Below are positions 7,458 through 15,991 of a DNA stretch of 64,000 nt, piece by piece. The stretch lies in NCBI GenBank assembly GCA_028284805.1, contig JANQQZ010000151.1, positions 1-64,000 on the forward strand, given 5' to 3'. Source of the DNA: Phycisphaerales bacterium (lineage in GTDB: Bacteria; Planctomycetota; Phycisphaerae; Phycisphaerales; UBA1924). The translations under genes were made by a program, and so were the position numbers. The notes beneath the pieces were generated by a model. The model made no database searches. It saw only the letters and a program-made list of their open reading frames with translations, and was not told the origin of the DNA. Numbering within the stretch: position 1 is the stretch's first letter; each line of letters begins with the position of its first letter.

Positions 7458-10355
7458 ATGAGCGGTGCAGCGGATCCAAAGCTCGGCGAGAAGCCGGCGG
7501 ACAAGAACCGGTTCAAGAAGACCCTGAACCTGCCCCGGACGGCGTTCCCGATGAAGGCCAACCTGGTGCAGAACGAGCCATCGAGCCACAAGCGATGGAA
7601 GTCGCTGGGTCTCTACGCCAAGACGCGTGAGCAAGGGCCGAGCAAGCCCCGGGGGCGGTTCGTGTTCCACGACGGGCCGCCCTACGCGAACGGTTCGATC
7701 CACCTCGGGCATGTGATGAACAAGTGCCTGAAGGACTTCGTGGTGCGCTCGAAAGGCGTCTTGGGATACGACGTGCCGTTCGTGCCGGGCTGGGACTGCC
7801 ACGGTCTTCCCATCGAGCACAAGGTGATGACGGACCTGGTCGAGTCCGGCAAGGTCAAGAAGCTGATGGACCTGGACGAGGGCACGCGCCGGGTGGCGAT
7901 CCGTCGCGAGTGCCAGAAGCACGCCCAGAAGTTCCACAAGCTGCACACCGGACAGATGGAGCGCCTGCTGACCCTGGCGGACTACGAGGATCCGTACCTG
8001 ACGATGCAGCCCCGGTACGAGACCGCGGTGATCGAGGTGCTGGCGGGGCTGTGCGAGCAGGGGCTCGTGTACCGGGCGCTCAAGCCCGTGCACTGGTCGG
8101 TGGACAACGAGACGGCGCTGGCCGACGCGGAGCTCGAGTACCAGGACCGCGAGGACCTCTCGGTGTACGTTGACTTCGAGTGCGCCGACGCGGCGGACGT
8201 CTACGCGCGGTTCGGGCTGGATGACGACAGCCGCCCCGAGGTCGCGCCGAGCCTGATGATCTGGACGACGACGCCCTGGACGCTCCCTGCGAACGTCGCG
8301 GTCGCGGTGAACGATGGCTTCGAGTACGCGCTCGTGCGCGTGGACGGGAACGTGACGCTGATGGCGTCGGCGCTCGTCGAGAAGGTCACGGGGCTCGCCG
8401 AAGCCCAGGACGTCGAGGTGCTTGCGACGACGACGGGCGATCGGCTCGTGGGCGTTCGGTACCGGAGCCCGCTTCGTGACGACGTGCCCGCGATGAACGG
8501 CCCCACGGACAAGGTGTGGACCGTGCTTGTGGCTGACTACGTGACCCTCGAGGACGGCACGGGGCTGGTGCACACCGCCACCGGGCACGGAACCGAGGAC
8601 TACCAGACCGGCCAGCGAGAGGGGATCGAGCCGTACTGCCCGGTGCGAGCGGATGGGACGTACGACGACACCGTGCCCGAGTGGCTTCGCGGCGTGGACA
8701 TCTGGACGGCGAACGAAGAGGTCGCCAAGCGGCTCCAGGAGAGCGGGCACCTGTTCTACTCGCACCGATTCATGCACAGCTACCCGCACGACTGGCGGAG
8801 CAAGGGGCCCGTGATCTTCCGGTGCACGGAGCAGTGGTTCGTGGGCGTGGACCGCCCCACCGCTCGCGACGGGAAGAGCCTGCGCGAGCTCGCGCTGTCG
8901 ACGACCGAGAGCGGCGTGGAGTTCGTGCCTGGCTGGGGCAAGAACCGGATGCGGGGCATGCTCGAGAGCCGCCCGGACTGGTGCATCAGCCGTCAGCGGT
9001 CGTGGGGACTGCCGATCCCGAGCTTCACGCTGCCAGACGGCACGAGCTTCATGACACCAGCCAGCGTGCGGGCGGTCACGGGCGTGATCGCGCAGAAGGG
9101 CTCGGACGCGTGGTACACGCTGGAACCCGCGGAACTGCTCGCGGCGTACGACCCGGCGAGCGATCCGGATGCGCCGGACAGTCTTGACATCGGCTCGCTC
9201 GCGAAGGGGCACGACATCCTGGACGTCTGGTTCGAGTCGGGCTCGTCGTGGAACGCGGTGATGCGCGAGCGTTCCGAGGGCGCTGACTTCCCGGTGGACC
9301 TGTACCTCGAGGGCTCGGACCAGCACCGAGGGTGGTTCCAGCTGTCGCTGCTGCCATCGCTCGGCGTGATGGGCGAGCCACCCTTCAAGGAGGTGCTGAC
9401 GCACGGGTTCATGGTCAACAAGGAGGGGCGCAAGCTGAGCAAGAGCTCGGGGGACTCCGTCGATGATCTGTTCGCCCGGTACGGGGCGGACGTGATCCGC
9501 TGGTGGGTCGCGAGCCTCGCCTACGAGAACGACGTGAAGGTGGACCGCCAGTTCTTCGACGAGGCGGGCGAGAGCTACCGCAAGGTGCGCAACACGCTGC
9601 GGTTCATGCTGAGCAACCTGGACGATTTCGACGCGAACGCGTTCGATGCGGGCGGGTTCGCGCCGGCCTCGATCGAGGCGTGGGTGCTGGGTGAGCTGGA
9701 TGCGCTGACGGAGAAGGTGTCGGCGGCGTACGAGTCCTACCAGTTCAAGGTCGCGCACGCGGCGCTGTACGACTTCTGCAACGACACGCTGAGCTCGGTC
9801 TATCTCGCGGCGGTCAAGGACCGGCTCTACTGCGACCGGGTCGATTCGCCCAGGCGTCGGGCGACGCAGGCGGCGCTGCACCGGCTGACGGACCAACTCT
9901 GCCGGCTGCTGGCCCCGCTGCTGCCGCACACCGCCGACGAGGCGTGGCGGGCGCTGCGAAAGGCGGAGCCCAAGAACGCTGAAGTGTGCGTGCACCTGGA
10001 GACGCTGCTGCCTTCGGGCGGGGTCTCACCCGACGCGGGCTGGGCCTCGGTTCTGGCAACGCGCGACGCCGGTCTGCTCGCGATTGAGAAGGCCAAGTCG
10101 AAGACGGATCTCGACAACCCGCTGGATATGGGCGTGGTGCTGCCCGGAGAGATCGGCGCGTTCGACACGGTCGATCTGGCGGACCTGCTGGGCGTGAGCG
10201 AGGTGACCTTCGACGCGTCGGCGGGCGAGCCCGCTGTGCTCGATCTCCGCGATCGCCCTCGGTGCGAGCGGAGTTGGAAGCGCGACGGCACGGTGCGTGA
10301 GCGATCGGACGGCGCGATGCTGTCGGATCGCGACGCGGAGGCGATCGGCGTCTGA
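7458..10355 (+). CDS. ileS: Isoleucyl-tRNA synthetase
   Basis: Charges tRNA-Ile. The start ATG 7458 follows GAGGCGGAG, giving 965 residues, near the usual 930-1050. Class I signatures are clear: PYANGSIHLGH (HIGH box), WDCHGLPIE, the editing-domain regions TTTPWTLPAN and GTGLVHTATGHGTEDY, DVWFESGSSW, and KLSKSSGD (KMSKS loop). The anticodon-binding helical domain follows. The extreme C-terminus has the outline of the bacterial zinc ribbon (RCERSW...MLSDRDAEAI), but only the first of the four usual cysteines remains. The enzyme is expected to be essential. Confidence 0.96.
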   Translation: MSGAADPKLGEKPADKNRFKKTLNLPRTAFPMKANLVQNEPSSHKRWKSLGLYAKTREQGPSKPRGRFVFHDGPPYANGSIHLGHVMNKCLKDFVVRSKGVLGYDVPFVPGWDCHGLPIEHKVMTDLVESGKVKKLMDLDEGTRRVAIRRECQKHAQKFHKLHTGQMERLLTLADYEDPYLTMQPRYETAVIEVLAGLCEQGLVYRALKPVHWSVDNETALADAELEYQDREDLSVYVDFECADAADVYARFGLDDDSRPEVAPSLMIWTTTPWTLPANVAVAVNDGFEYALVRVDGNVTLMASALVEKVTGLAEAQDVEVLATTTGDRLVGVRYRSPLRDDVPAMNGPTDKVWTVLVADYVTLEDGTGLVHTATGHGTEDYQTGQREGIEPYCPVRADGTYDDTVPEWLRGVDIWTANEEVAKRLQESGHLFYSHRFMHSYPHDWRSKGPVIFRCTEQWFVGVDRPTARDGKSLRELALSTTESGVEFVPGWGKNRMRGMLESRPDWCISRQRSWGLPIPSFTLPDGTSFMTPASVRAVTGVIAQKGSDAWYTLEPAELLAAYDPASDPDAPDSLDIGSLAKGHDILDVWFESGSSWNAVMRERSEGADFPVDLYLEGSDQHRGWFQLSLLPSLGVMGEPPFKEVLTHGFMVNKEGRKLSKSSGDSVDDLFARYGADVIRWWVASLAYENDVKVDRQFFDEAGESYRKVRNTLRFMLSNLDDFDANAFDAGGFAPASIEAWVLGELDALTEKVSAAYESYQFKVAHAALYDFCNDTLSSVYLAAVKDRLYCDRVDSPRRRATQAALHRLTDQLCRLLAPLLPHTADEAWRALRKAEPKNAEVCVHLETLLPSGGVSPDAGWASVLATRDAGLLAIEKAKSKTDLDNPLDMGVVLPGEIGAFDTVDLADLLGVSEVTFDASAGEPAVLDLRDRPRCERSWKRDGTVRERSDGAMLSDRDAEAIGV

Positions 10356-10481
10356 GTTTTCGGACGTCTGAGCCGCGTTCCGAACGCTGTGCGCCGTTTG
10401 TGCGGACAGGGGTTTCCACCCGGTTGACGGATCGGCTGGCTCGACCGTTGATTCGTGGCAACACCACCCGATGCTGTTGCC

Positions 10482-11906
10482 ATGAGCCAACACGCCTCCC
10501 CCGCCGCGACGCGCATCCTGCTGATCGACGACGACCCGATCGTGGTCGACGCCCTCGGAGCGGTGCTCCAGGCACAGGGGTTCGCGGTGACGACGGCGCT
10601 CGGGGGCACCGAGGGCTGGAGCAGGCTCGAAGCCGAGGCGGACGCGTTCGACGCGGTCGTATCGGACGTGGTCATGCCCGAGCTGGACGGGATGGAACTG
10701 CTGCGCCGGGTGCGCGAAGCCAAGCTCTCGGTCGCGATGGTCATGCTCACGGGCTATGGGTCGATCGAGTCGGCGGTCGACGCGCTCCGGCTCGGGGCGG
10801 CGGACTATCTGACGAAGCCCGTGGTCGAGAGCGAGCTGCGGCTGGCGATCGAGCGGGCGGTGGCGCAGCACGCGTTGCTGCGCGAGAACGCCTCGCTGCG
10901 TGAGCAGCTCGACGGGCGGTACGGGCTCGACGCGATCGTCGGACGCGACGCACGGATGCAGCGCGTGTACGAGCTGGTCGAGGCGGTCGCGCCGAGCAAG
11001 ACGACGGTGCTGATGTCGGGCGAGAGCGGCACGGGCAAGAGCCTGGTAGCGAGGGCGATCCACCAGCGGAGCGACCGGGCGGGCGGGGCGTTCGTCGAGC
11101 TCGCGTGCGGCTCGATCCCCGAGACCCTGCTCGAGAGCGAGCTGTTCGGGCACACCAAGGGAGCGTTCACAGGGGCGCACACCGACAAGATCGGCAAGTT
11201 CGAGGCCGCGGACGGGGGGACGCTGTTTCTCGACGAGATCAACTCGGCGAGCCCCGGGATGCAGCTGAAGCTGCTTCGGGCGTTGCAGGAGCGGCGGTTC
11301 GAGCCCGTGGGATCGAACGAGACGCGCGAGGTGGACGTGCGCGTGGTGCTGGCGAGCAACGAGCCTCTGGAGCAGTTGGTCGCCGAGAAGCGCTTCAGGC
11401 AAGACCTGTACTACCGGATCAACGTGGTGATGATCGAGCTCCCGTCTCTGCGCGACCGTCTGAGCGACGTGCCCCTGCTGGCGGAGCATTTCCTGCAGCA
11501 ATTCGGCGGTGAGCTGGGCAAGGAGCTGATCGGGTTCACGCCCGAGGCAGAGGCGGCGCTGCGCGGGTACGGGTACCCGGGCAACGTGCGCGAGCTTCAG
11601 AACATCATCGAGCGAGCGGCGGTGCTCTCGCGCAGCGCCACGATCGGGGTGGAGGCACTGCCGCGGCACGTGGTCGACACCGACGGGGCGGGACCGGTCG
11701 CACGGGTCTCCGAGGAAGCCGCGTGGGAGCCCATGCCGCTGGCCGAGGCGTTGCGCGAGCCGGAGCGGCGGATCCTCGTGCGGGCGCTCGAGGCCAACGG
11801 GTGGAACCGCCAGGCAACAGCCGACCAGCTCGAGATCAACCGGACCACGCTCTACAAAAAGATGAAGCAGCTGGGGATCGAGAACGAAGAGCGACGCGCC
11901 AGCTAG
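10482..11906 (+). CDS. Sigma-54-dependent response regulator (NtrC family)
   Basis: A 474-residue three-domain regulator. The receiver (about 10-125) has LLIDDDP, phospho-acceptor SDVVMPELDGM, MLTGYGS and LTKPV. The AAA+ domain has Walker A GESGTGKS, the sigma-54 contact loop KGAFTGA, Walker B GTLFLDEI, and arginine-finger region FRQDLYYRINV. The C-terminal Fis-type helix-turn-helix reads NRQATADQLEINRTTLYKKMK. ATG 10482 is chosen because the receiver starts about 10 residues later; GTG 10455 is possible. No histidine kinase adjoins it, so it is an orphan here. Its stop shares a CTAG with that of the convergent methyltransferase gene. Confidence 0.92.
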   Translation: MSQHASPAATRILLIDDDPIVVDALGAVLQAQGFAVTTALGGTEGWSRLEAEADAFDAVVSDVVMPELDGMELLRRVREAKLSVAMVMLTGYGSIESAVDALRLGAADYLTKPVVESELRLAIERAVAQHALLRENASLREQLDGRYGLDAIVGRDARMQRVYELVEAVAPSKTTVLMSGESGTGKSLVARAIHQRSDRAGGAFVELACGSIPETLLESELFGHTKGAFTGAHTDKIGKFEAADGGTLFLDEINSASPGMQLKLLRALQERRFEPVGSNETREVDVRVVLASNEPLEQLVAEKRFRQDLYYRINVVMIELPSLRDRLSDVPLLAEHFLQQFGGELGKELIGFTPEAEAALRGYGYPGNVRELQNIIERAAVLSRSATIGVEALPRHVVDTDGAGPVARVSEEAAWEPMPLAEALREPERRILVRALEANGWNRQATADQLEINRTTLYKKMKQLGIENEERRAS

Positions 11907-13006
11907 CGGCGTTCGGCGACCACGATGAGCGTTTCGGGTCGGATGTCGTACGACGACCTGCGGTAAATCCCCGGGGGCAGGTCGGTGTCGATCGGGTCGT
12001 TGCCTGGCAGCTGGCCCAGGCGTTCGATGACCCGGAACCCCGTCTCAAGCATGGTGTCCAGATCGTTCTGCGTCAGGCTGACCTCGTGGAAGTCGGTCGT
12101 GCCCCGGTCGTTGGGCGTCGAGAGCACGAGCGTGCCCCCCGGGGCGAGCACACGTGCGAACTCGGCGACGAGCGTCTCCGGGCGTTGCAGGTGCTCGATG
12201 GTCTCGAAGCTGGTGATGAGGCGAGCGGCCGCGTCCGGGAGTGGGACGTTGGTCGCATCGCCTGTGTGGAAGCTCACGCGGCCGTGGGCGTGGTAGCGGT
12301 TGGCGTAGGCGATGGTGCACTCGTCGATGTCGATGCCCGTGACATGGTCGGCGCCGGACGCGGCGAGGAGTTCCGCGCCGTAGCCCGTGCCGCAGGCCGC
12401 ATCGAGAGCGATGGCTCCCTGCGCGTAGCGCGCGGCAAGCAGATAGCGTCGCAGGTGCATCTCGGTGCGCCGGATGGGGAGCGAGTCGAACGAGGCATCG
12501 TGGCGTTCGGCGCGGTTCTCGGCGAGCCATGCCGCGTCTTCGCCCGAGACCCCAGCGGATCGCAGACGCTCGATGCTGGGCTCGAGGTCGGGCTCGTAGA
12601 GCGGCGGCGGGTCGCCGTAGATCCGGAGCACGGGGGCTCGCCCATCAATCGCGTCGAGTGCGCGCCGGTAGATCACGGGCTCATTGGTATCGGAGCTGAC
12701 GACCACGGCGTCGATGCCCGCCGGAAGGTCTTCTGGTCGGACGACGGGCACACCATCGATCGAGGCGACGGGGGGGCGGTCATCGAGGACCGCGGCGACG
12801 CGGATGCCTCGCCAGCGCCAGGGCTGGCAGAGGTAGCGCCGGGTGTGTGCGCCTGCCGCGTAGAGCGCGATCGTGGTCCAGCCTGCGTCGGCGCACCGCC
12901 GGGCAGCCTGGTCGACGAGAGCGGTGCGGAAGCGGTCGAGCTCCTGCATCAGTTCGCCCGGGTCGAGGGATGCGGGTGTTGCCTGCTGGGAGATCGAGCC
13001 TGCCAT
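11903..13006 (-). CDS. Class I SAM-dependent methyltransferase with N-terminal Rossmann-like domain
   Basis: A 367-residue protein from ATG 13006; the longer frame upstream runs into tRNA-Tyr. Residues about 40-130 resemble the NAD-like Rossmann segment found in some C- and sugar methyltransferases (IALYAAGAHTRRYL, VAAVLDDRPP, GVPVVRPEDL, AVVVSSDT). The catalytic half carries motif I ALDAACGTGYGAELLA, acidic GIDIDE, SFETIEHLQRPE and LAPGGTLVLSTPN. It probably modifies a small molecule or sugar; the substrate is unknown. It overlaps the upstream regulator's stop by three bases in convergent orientation. Confidence 0.8.
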   Translation of the reverse strand: MAGSISQQATPASLDPGELMQELDRFRTALVDQAARRCADAGWTTIALYAAGAHTRRYLCQPWRWRGIRVAAVLDDRPPVASIDGVPVVRPEDLPAGIDAVVVSSDTNEPVIYRRALDAIDGRAPVLRIYGDPPPLYEPDLEPSIERLRSAGVSGEDAAWLAENRAERHDASFDSLPIRRTEMHLRRYLLAARYAQGAIALDAACGTGYGAELLAASGADHVTGIDIDECTIAYANRYHAHGRVSFHTGDATNVPLPDAAARLITSFETIEHLQRPETLVAEFARVLAPGGTLVLSTPNDRGTTDFHEVSLTQNDLDTMLETGFRVIERLGQLPGNDPIDTDLPPGIYRRSSYDIRPETLIVVAERR

Positions 13007-13082
13007 GTTCCTTGATGTCGGCGAGGGATGCGACGTGACGGGAAAAACAACGCCCGGGCAATGGGCCCGGGCGTCATGGCAG

Positions 13083-13165
13083 TGTGGGGAGAGGGATTCG
13101 AACCCCCGAAGGCTTTCGCCGACAGATTTACAGTCTGTTCCGTTTGACCACTCCGGCATCCCCAC
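13083..13165 (-). tRNA. tRNA-Tyr (GTA)
   Basis: On the minus strand the 7-bp acceptor GTGGGGA/TCCCCAC, positions 8-9 TG, D-arm, anticodon loop CTGTAAA (anticodon GTA), a long class II variable arm and the T-arm GGTTCGAATCC fit tRNA-Tyr. The discriminator is A and CCA is not encoded. Confidence 0.95.
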
Positions 13166-13231
13166 AGGATCTCGAAGGTCGGATCAGGAAGGCAGGTTAG
13201 GACTCGGGTGGGCGGGCGGCAAGAGTCACGC

Positions 13232-13600
13232 TCAGGCCTCGGGTTCGCCCTCAGGCTCGGCGCCCGGCTTGGTCCAGTCCCAGTCGGGGTCCTTGTCGAG
13301 CTTGGTCGCCGACTGACGGATGCACCGGCGACAGATGACCCCCTCGGGGCGCTCGGGGCTCTGCCAGCACGGGTCGTCGCGGGTTTCGAGGCACATGGTG
13401 CAGGTGTACGAGCCCGGGTCCAGCGAGCTGGATCCCTCGATCACGACCGAGCGGTAGGCGAACTCGAGGCAGCGGCCCGAGATCAGGCTGCCCTGGTGGC
13501 CCTCGACCATGGGGAACGCGCCGTCCCAGGCGTCGCCCGAGAAGTCGCAGACGAAGTCGCTGACCTGCATGTTGTTGGGGTCGGCGCCCTCTCGCTGCAT
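13232..13600 (-). CDS. Small hypothetical protein with Cys clusters
   Basis: A 122-residue protein starting MQREGADPNN. The C-terminal half has CTMC, then DPCW and ICRRC, which looks like one zinc-binding knuckle. The N-terminal half is beta-like (SDFVCDFSGDAWDG, GSLISGRCLEFAYRSVVIEG). It ends in an acidic Glu/Pro tail. There is no signal peptide. It lies 9 bases upstream of the stop region of the esterase gene on the same strand and just downstream of tRNA-Tyr. The family is not recognised. Confidence 0.6.
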   Translation of the reverse strand: MQREGADPNNMQVSDFVCDFSGDAWDGAFPMVEGHQGSLISGRCLEFAYRSVVIEGSSSLDPGSYTCTMCLETRDDPCWQSPERPEGVICRRCIRQSATKLDKDPDWDWTKPGAEPEGEPEA

Positions 13601-13608
13601 GGAGAAGG

Positions 13609-15084
13609 CTAGCCGCCTCGCACGGCGGTCTCGACGATCTCTACGTCGGCCCGATCGATCACACCGTCGCAGTTCTCGTCGGACGGGTTCTGGTGCCAGT
13701 GGTAGACGTCTTCAACATCGACGATGCCGTCGAGGTTGGCGTCGCCCCGGGGGGTGGTGAGACGGCGGATGGCGTTGGCGAAACGCTCGCCGAGCAGCAG
13801 CGTGGACGGCTCATCGTAGTGGAAGAAATCAAGCTTGGTGAGGTCGTCGGTGTCGACCCAGCAGGCGAACGGGTCCGCGTCGGCGACGGCGACCTGCGCG
13901 TCGCGCACGATCTCGTCGAACCCAAGGTCGTTGTCGAAGATGCGGCCGATGACATAAGGCATCTCGGGGTTGCCCGCGTAGGCGCGGAGATCGGCGATGA
14001 AGGCGGTGAGCTCGGCCTGATGCGGGTTGGCTCGGCTCGCGCGGTCGGCGTCGGACTCGCCCTGCATCCATATGGCGCCGTCGATGGTGTACTGGTAGCC
14101 CTGGGCGTCGAGGATGCCGAGCGCCAGATCGAGCTCGTCGTAGAAATCGTTGTAGAGCGCACCGCCGTTCGGGAACGCGGGGTTGAGCCCGGGCGGGACC
14201 CAGTCGACGTGAAGGCTGGTGCCTCCATCGGTGAACTTGATCAGCACGAGGAGGTCGGAGGGCAGAAGGCGGAGGTAGGTGTCGGTGAAGCCGATCTCGG
14301 GGCCGAAGAAGAAGGGCCGGTTCGCGGGGTCCATGCCGCAGGTGGTGTCGGACGTTCCAAAGGTCAGGGGCTCGTAGGCATCGTTGAGCGGGTTCCAGAA
14401 GATGACATCGTGGCGCGGGGTGAAGTCCCACGGGGCGATGCGCGAGTCGGCACACCCGGACATGTTGGACTGCCCGGCGGCGATCACCACGCGTACCTTC
14501 GGCCGATCGATGCGGACCGTGCGCAGGCCGATCTGCTCGCTGCTCGACGATGCCGAGTCGGCGACGATGCGCAGGTCCACGAGGTCGGCCAGGACGTTCC
14601 GCATCTCCTCCGCGGTCGCGTCGCGCGCCTCGCCCAGCACCTCCCAGCCGACGCCTTCGCTCAGCGCGACACGATGCTGGGAATACTCCAGAAAGGTCAC
14701 GGGAGGCTGGAGATCCTTGCGGAGGATGAGCGGCGTGCCCATCGGGCCCAGGGACCCGCCCGTGAGCTCGACGGCCGGGCGGCTGGGCTGGAAGGGCCTG
14801 ACGGACGGAAGCAGTTCGAAGGACAACTCACCTCGGTACGCGAGCGTGAGATCGCCCAGGAACGCAGGCGGGGCGACGAAGGAGAGGTCCGCGGGGTCGG
14901 CGTCGAAGGTCGCGATGTGATCCGCGAGATGGAACACCGCCTGGGTACCGTTGTCGGCAACGGTCCATCCCTGGGTGCCCATCGTGAAATCGGACGCAAT
15001 CAGCTGCGCAGACACCGCACCTGGCAGTGAGGGCATCAGCAAAGCGCTCGCCCTGAGCAGGCCGGCGAGTGAACAACGATTCAT
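13609..15084 (-). CDS. Secreted SASA-type esterase with dockerin-like C-terminus
   Basis: A 491-residue exported protein. ATG 15084 follows GAGGAGGGA. A signal peptide (about 1-27) ends AVSA. Next is a beta-sandwich resembling laminin B (GWTVADNGTQAVFHLADH ... ATFDADPADLSFVAP). The SASA/DUF303 sialate-O-acetylesterase-like domain follows: nucleophile block VVIAAGQSNMSG, IKFTDGGTSL and GAIWMQGESDA. The C-terminus (GDANLDGIVDVEDV ... DENCDGVIDRADVEIV) is a pair of Ca-binding dockerin-type loops, as planctomycetes often append to secreted enzymes. It probably removes acetyl groups from a glycan; the substrate is unknown. Confidence 0.82.
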   Translation of the reverse strand: MNRCSLAGLLRASALLMPSLPGAVSAQLIASDFTMGTQGWTVADNGTQAVFHLADHIATFDADPADLSFVAPPAFLGDLTLAYRGELSFELLPSVRPFQPSRPAVELTGGSLGPMGTPLILRKDLQPPVTFLEYSQHRVALSEGVGWEVLGEARDATAEEMRNVLADLVDLRIVADSASSSSEQIGLRTVRIDRPKVRVVIAAGQSNMSGCADSRIAPWDFTPRHDVIFWNPLNDAYEPLTFGTSDTTCGMDPANRPFFFGPEIGFTDTYLRLLPSDLLVLIKFTDGGTSLHVDWVPPGLNPAFPNGGALYNDFYDELDLALGILDAQGYQYTIDGAIWMQGESDADRASRANPHQAELTAFIADLRAYAGNPEMPYVIGRIFDNDLGFDEIVRDAQVAVADADPFACWVDTDDLTKLDFFHYDEPSTLLLGERFANAIRRLTTPRGDANLDGIVDVEDVYHWHQNPSDENCDGVIDRADVEIVETAVRGG

Positions 15085-15247
15085 TCCGATCCCTCCTCGC
15101 GGCTCCGCCCGACAGGGTGTATGCACCTCTCCGTCTGTTAGTATTCGGCTATCCACCGTCAACTCAAGTCCGGAAGCCAAAGTGTTCACCCTGGAAGCGG
15201 GTGCTGCGCGTTGAGATGGGAGGGTGGCTCACCCGATCCGGGGTCGC

Positions 15248-15991
15248 CTACCCGCCCAGATACCTGCCGGCAAGGCCGTGCTCGCGGAGCACAGGCGAGT
15301 GCTCGGCGATGGGCATGCGTGTGGTGTCTTCGAGGTGCGGCGCGACCAGCTCACGGAGCTGGCGTTGCTGCTCGGCAATCGGGAGCGTGGCGTCGATGAC
15401 GTGAAGACCAAAGGTGTCGACCATCTGCTCGTACTGCTCGAAGATGCGCCCCTGGAAGAGGGCGAAGCTCTCGTAGGGGTCGGGCGAGAGGCCGAGATCC
15501 ATGCCGGCCTCGTAGTACTTCAACTCGGGACGCCCGGCCAGGATGCGGTTGAGGGCCTCTTCGAGAGGGACGCGGAAGTAGACCGCGACATCGGGCTTGG
15601 GCGCGAAGCGGTAGAGGCGTCGGACGAACTCCGGGTCCATGCCCCGGGCGGCGTCGCGCGCGAACGCGGTGTAGATGTACCGGTCGGCCAGGACGACGCC
15701 CCCACCCCGGAGGCTCGGCAGGATGTCGCCCTCGAACCGGTCGGCGAAGTCCGCGGCATGGATCAGGCTGAACGTCAGCGGGCTGAGCAGACGCATCGCC
15801 TTGCCCCGCTTGGTCGTGGCGCGGACAAGGTCCGAGGAGTTCCACTCGCTGAAGTACGAGCAGAACCGTTGGCTGGCGACCCACTTCTTGAGCAGGTCGA
15901 GCTGGGTGCTCTTGCCCGATCCGTCGATGCCCTCGACGATGATGAGCTTGCCCGGGAGTTTCTGTTGGAGGTACGGCTCGTACTCAGTCAT
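15248..15991 (-). CDS. Thymidylate-kinase-like P-loop kinase (copy 1, canonical Walker A)
   Basis: A 247-residue protein starting MTEYEPY. The P-loop EGIDGSGKSTQ (residues 20-30) and DRYIYTAFARD, the family DRY motif, place it with thymidylate kinases. The Arg/Pro motif usual after strand 2 of dTMP kinases (TREP) is missing; SEWNSSDLV stands there. The C-terminal tail (about 40 residues) exceeds the usual 205-215. It is the last gene of a four-gene minus-strand operon, overlapping the phosphatase gene by 8 bases. Nucleotide phosphorylation linked to polyphosphate metabolism is inferred from context; ordinary dTMP kinase is the alternative. Confidence 0.72.
   Translation of the reverse strand: MTEYEPYLQQKLPGKLIIVEGIDGSGKSTQLDLLKKWVASQRFCSYFSEWNSSDLVRATTKRGKAMRLLSPLTFSLIHAADFADRFEGDILPSLRGGGVVLADRYIYTAFARDAARGMDPEFVRRLYRFAPKPDVAVYFRVPLEEALNRILAGRPELKYYEAGMDLGLSPDPYESFALFQGRIFEQYEQMVDTFGLHVIDATLPIAEQQRQLRELVAPHLEDTTRMPIAEHSPVLREHGLAGRYLGG

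Noticed and set aside
6405-9995. Open frame of almost 1,200 codons antisense to ileS
   Set aside because: It is His/Arg/Val-rich with no domain and mirrors the third-position GC bias of ileS; similar shadows occur opposite guaA, ispG and the NtrC-type regulator.
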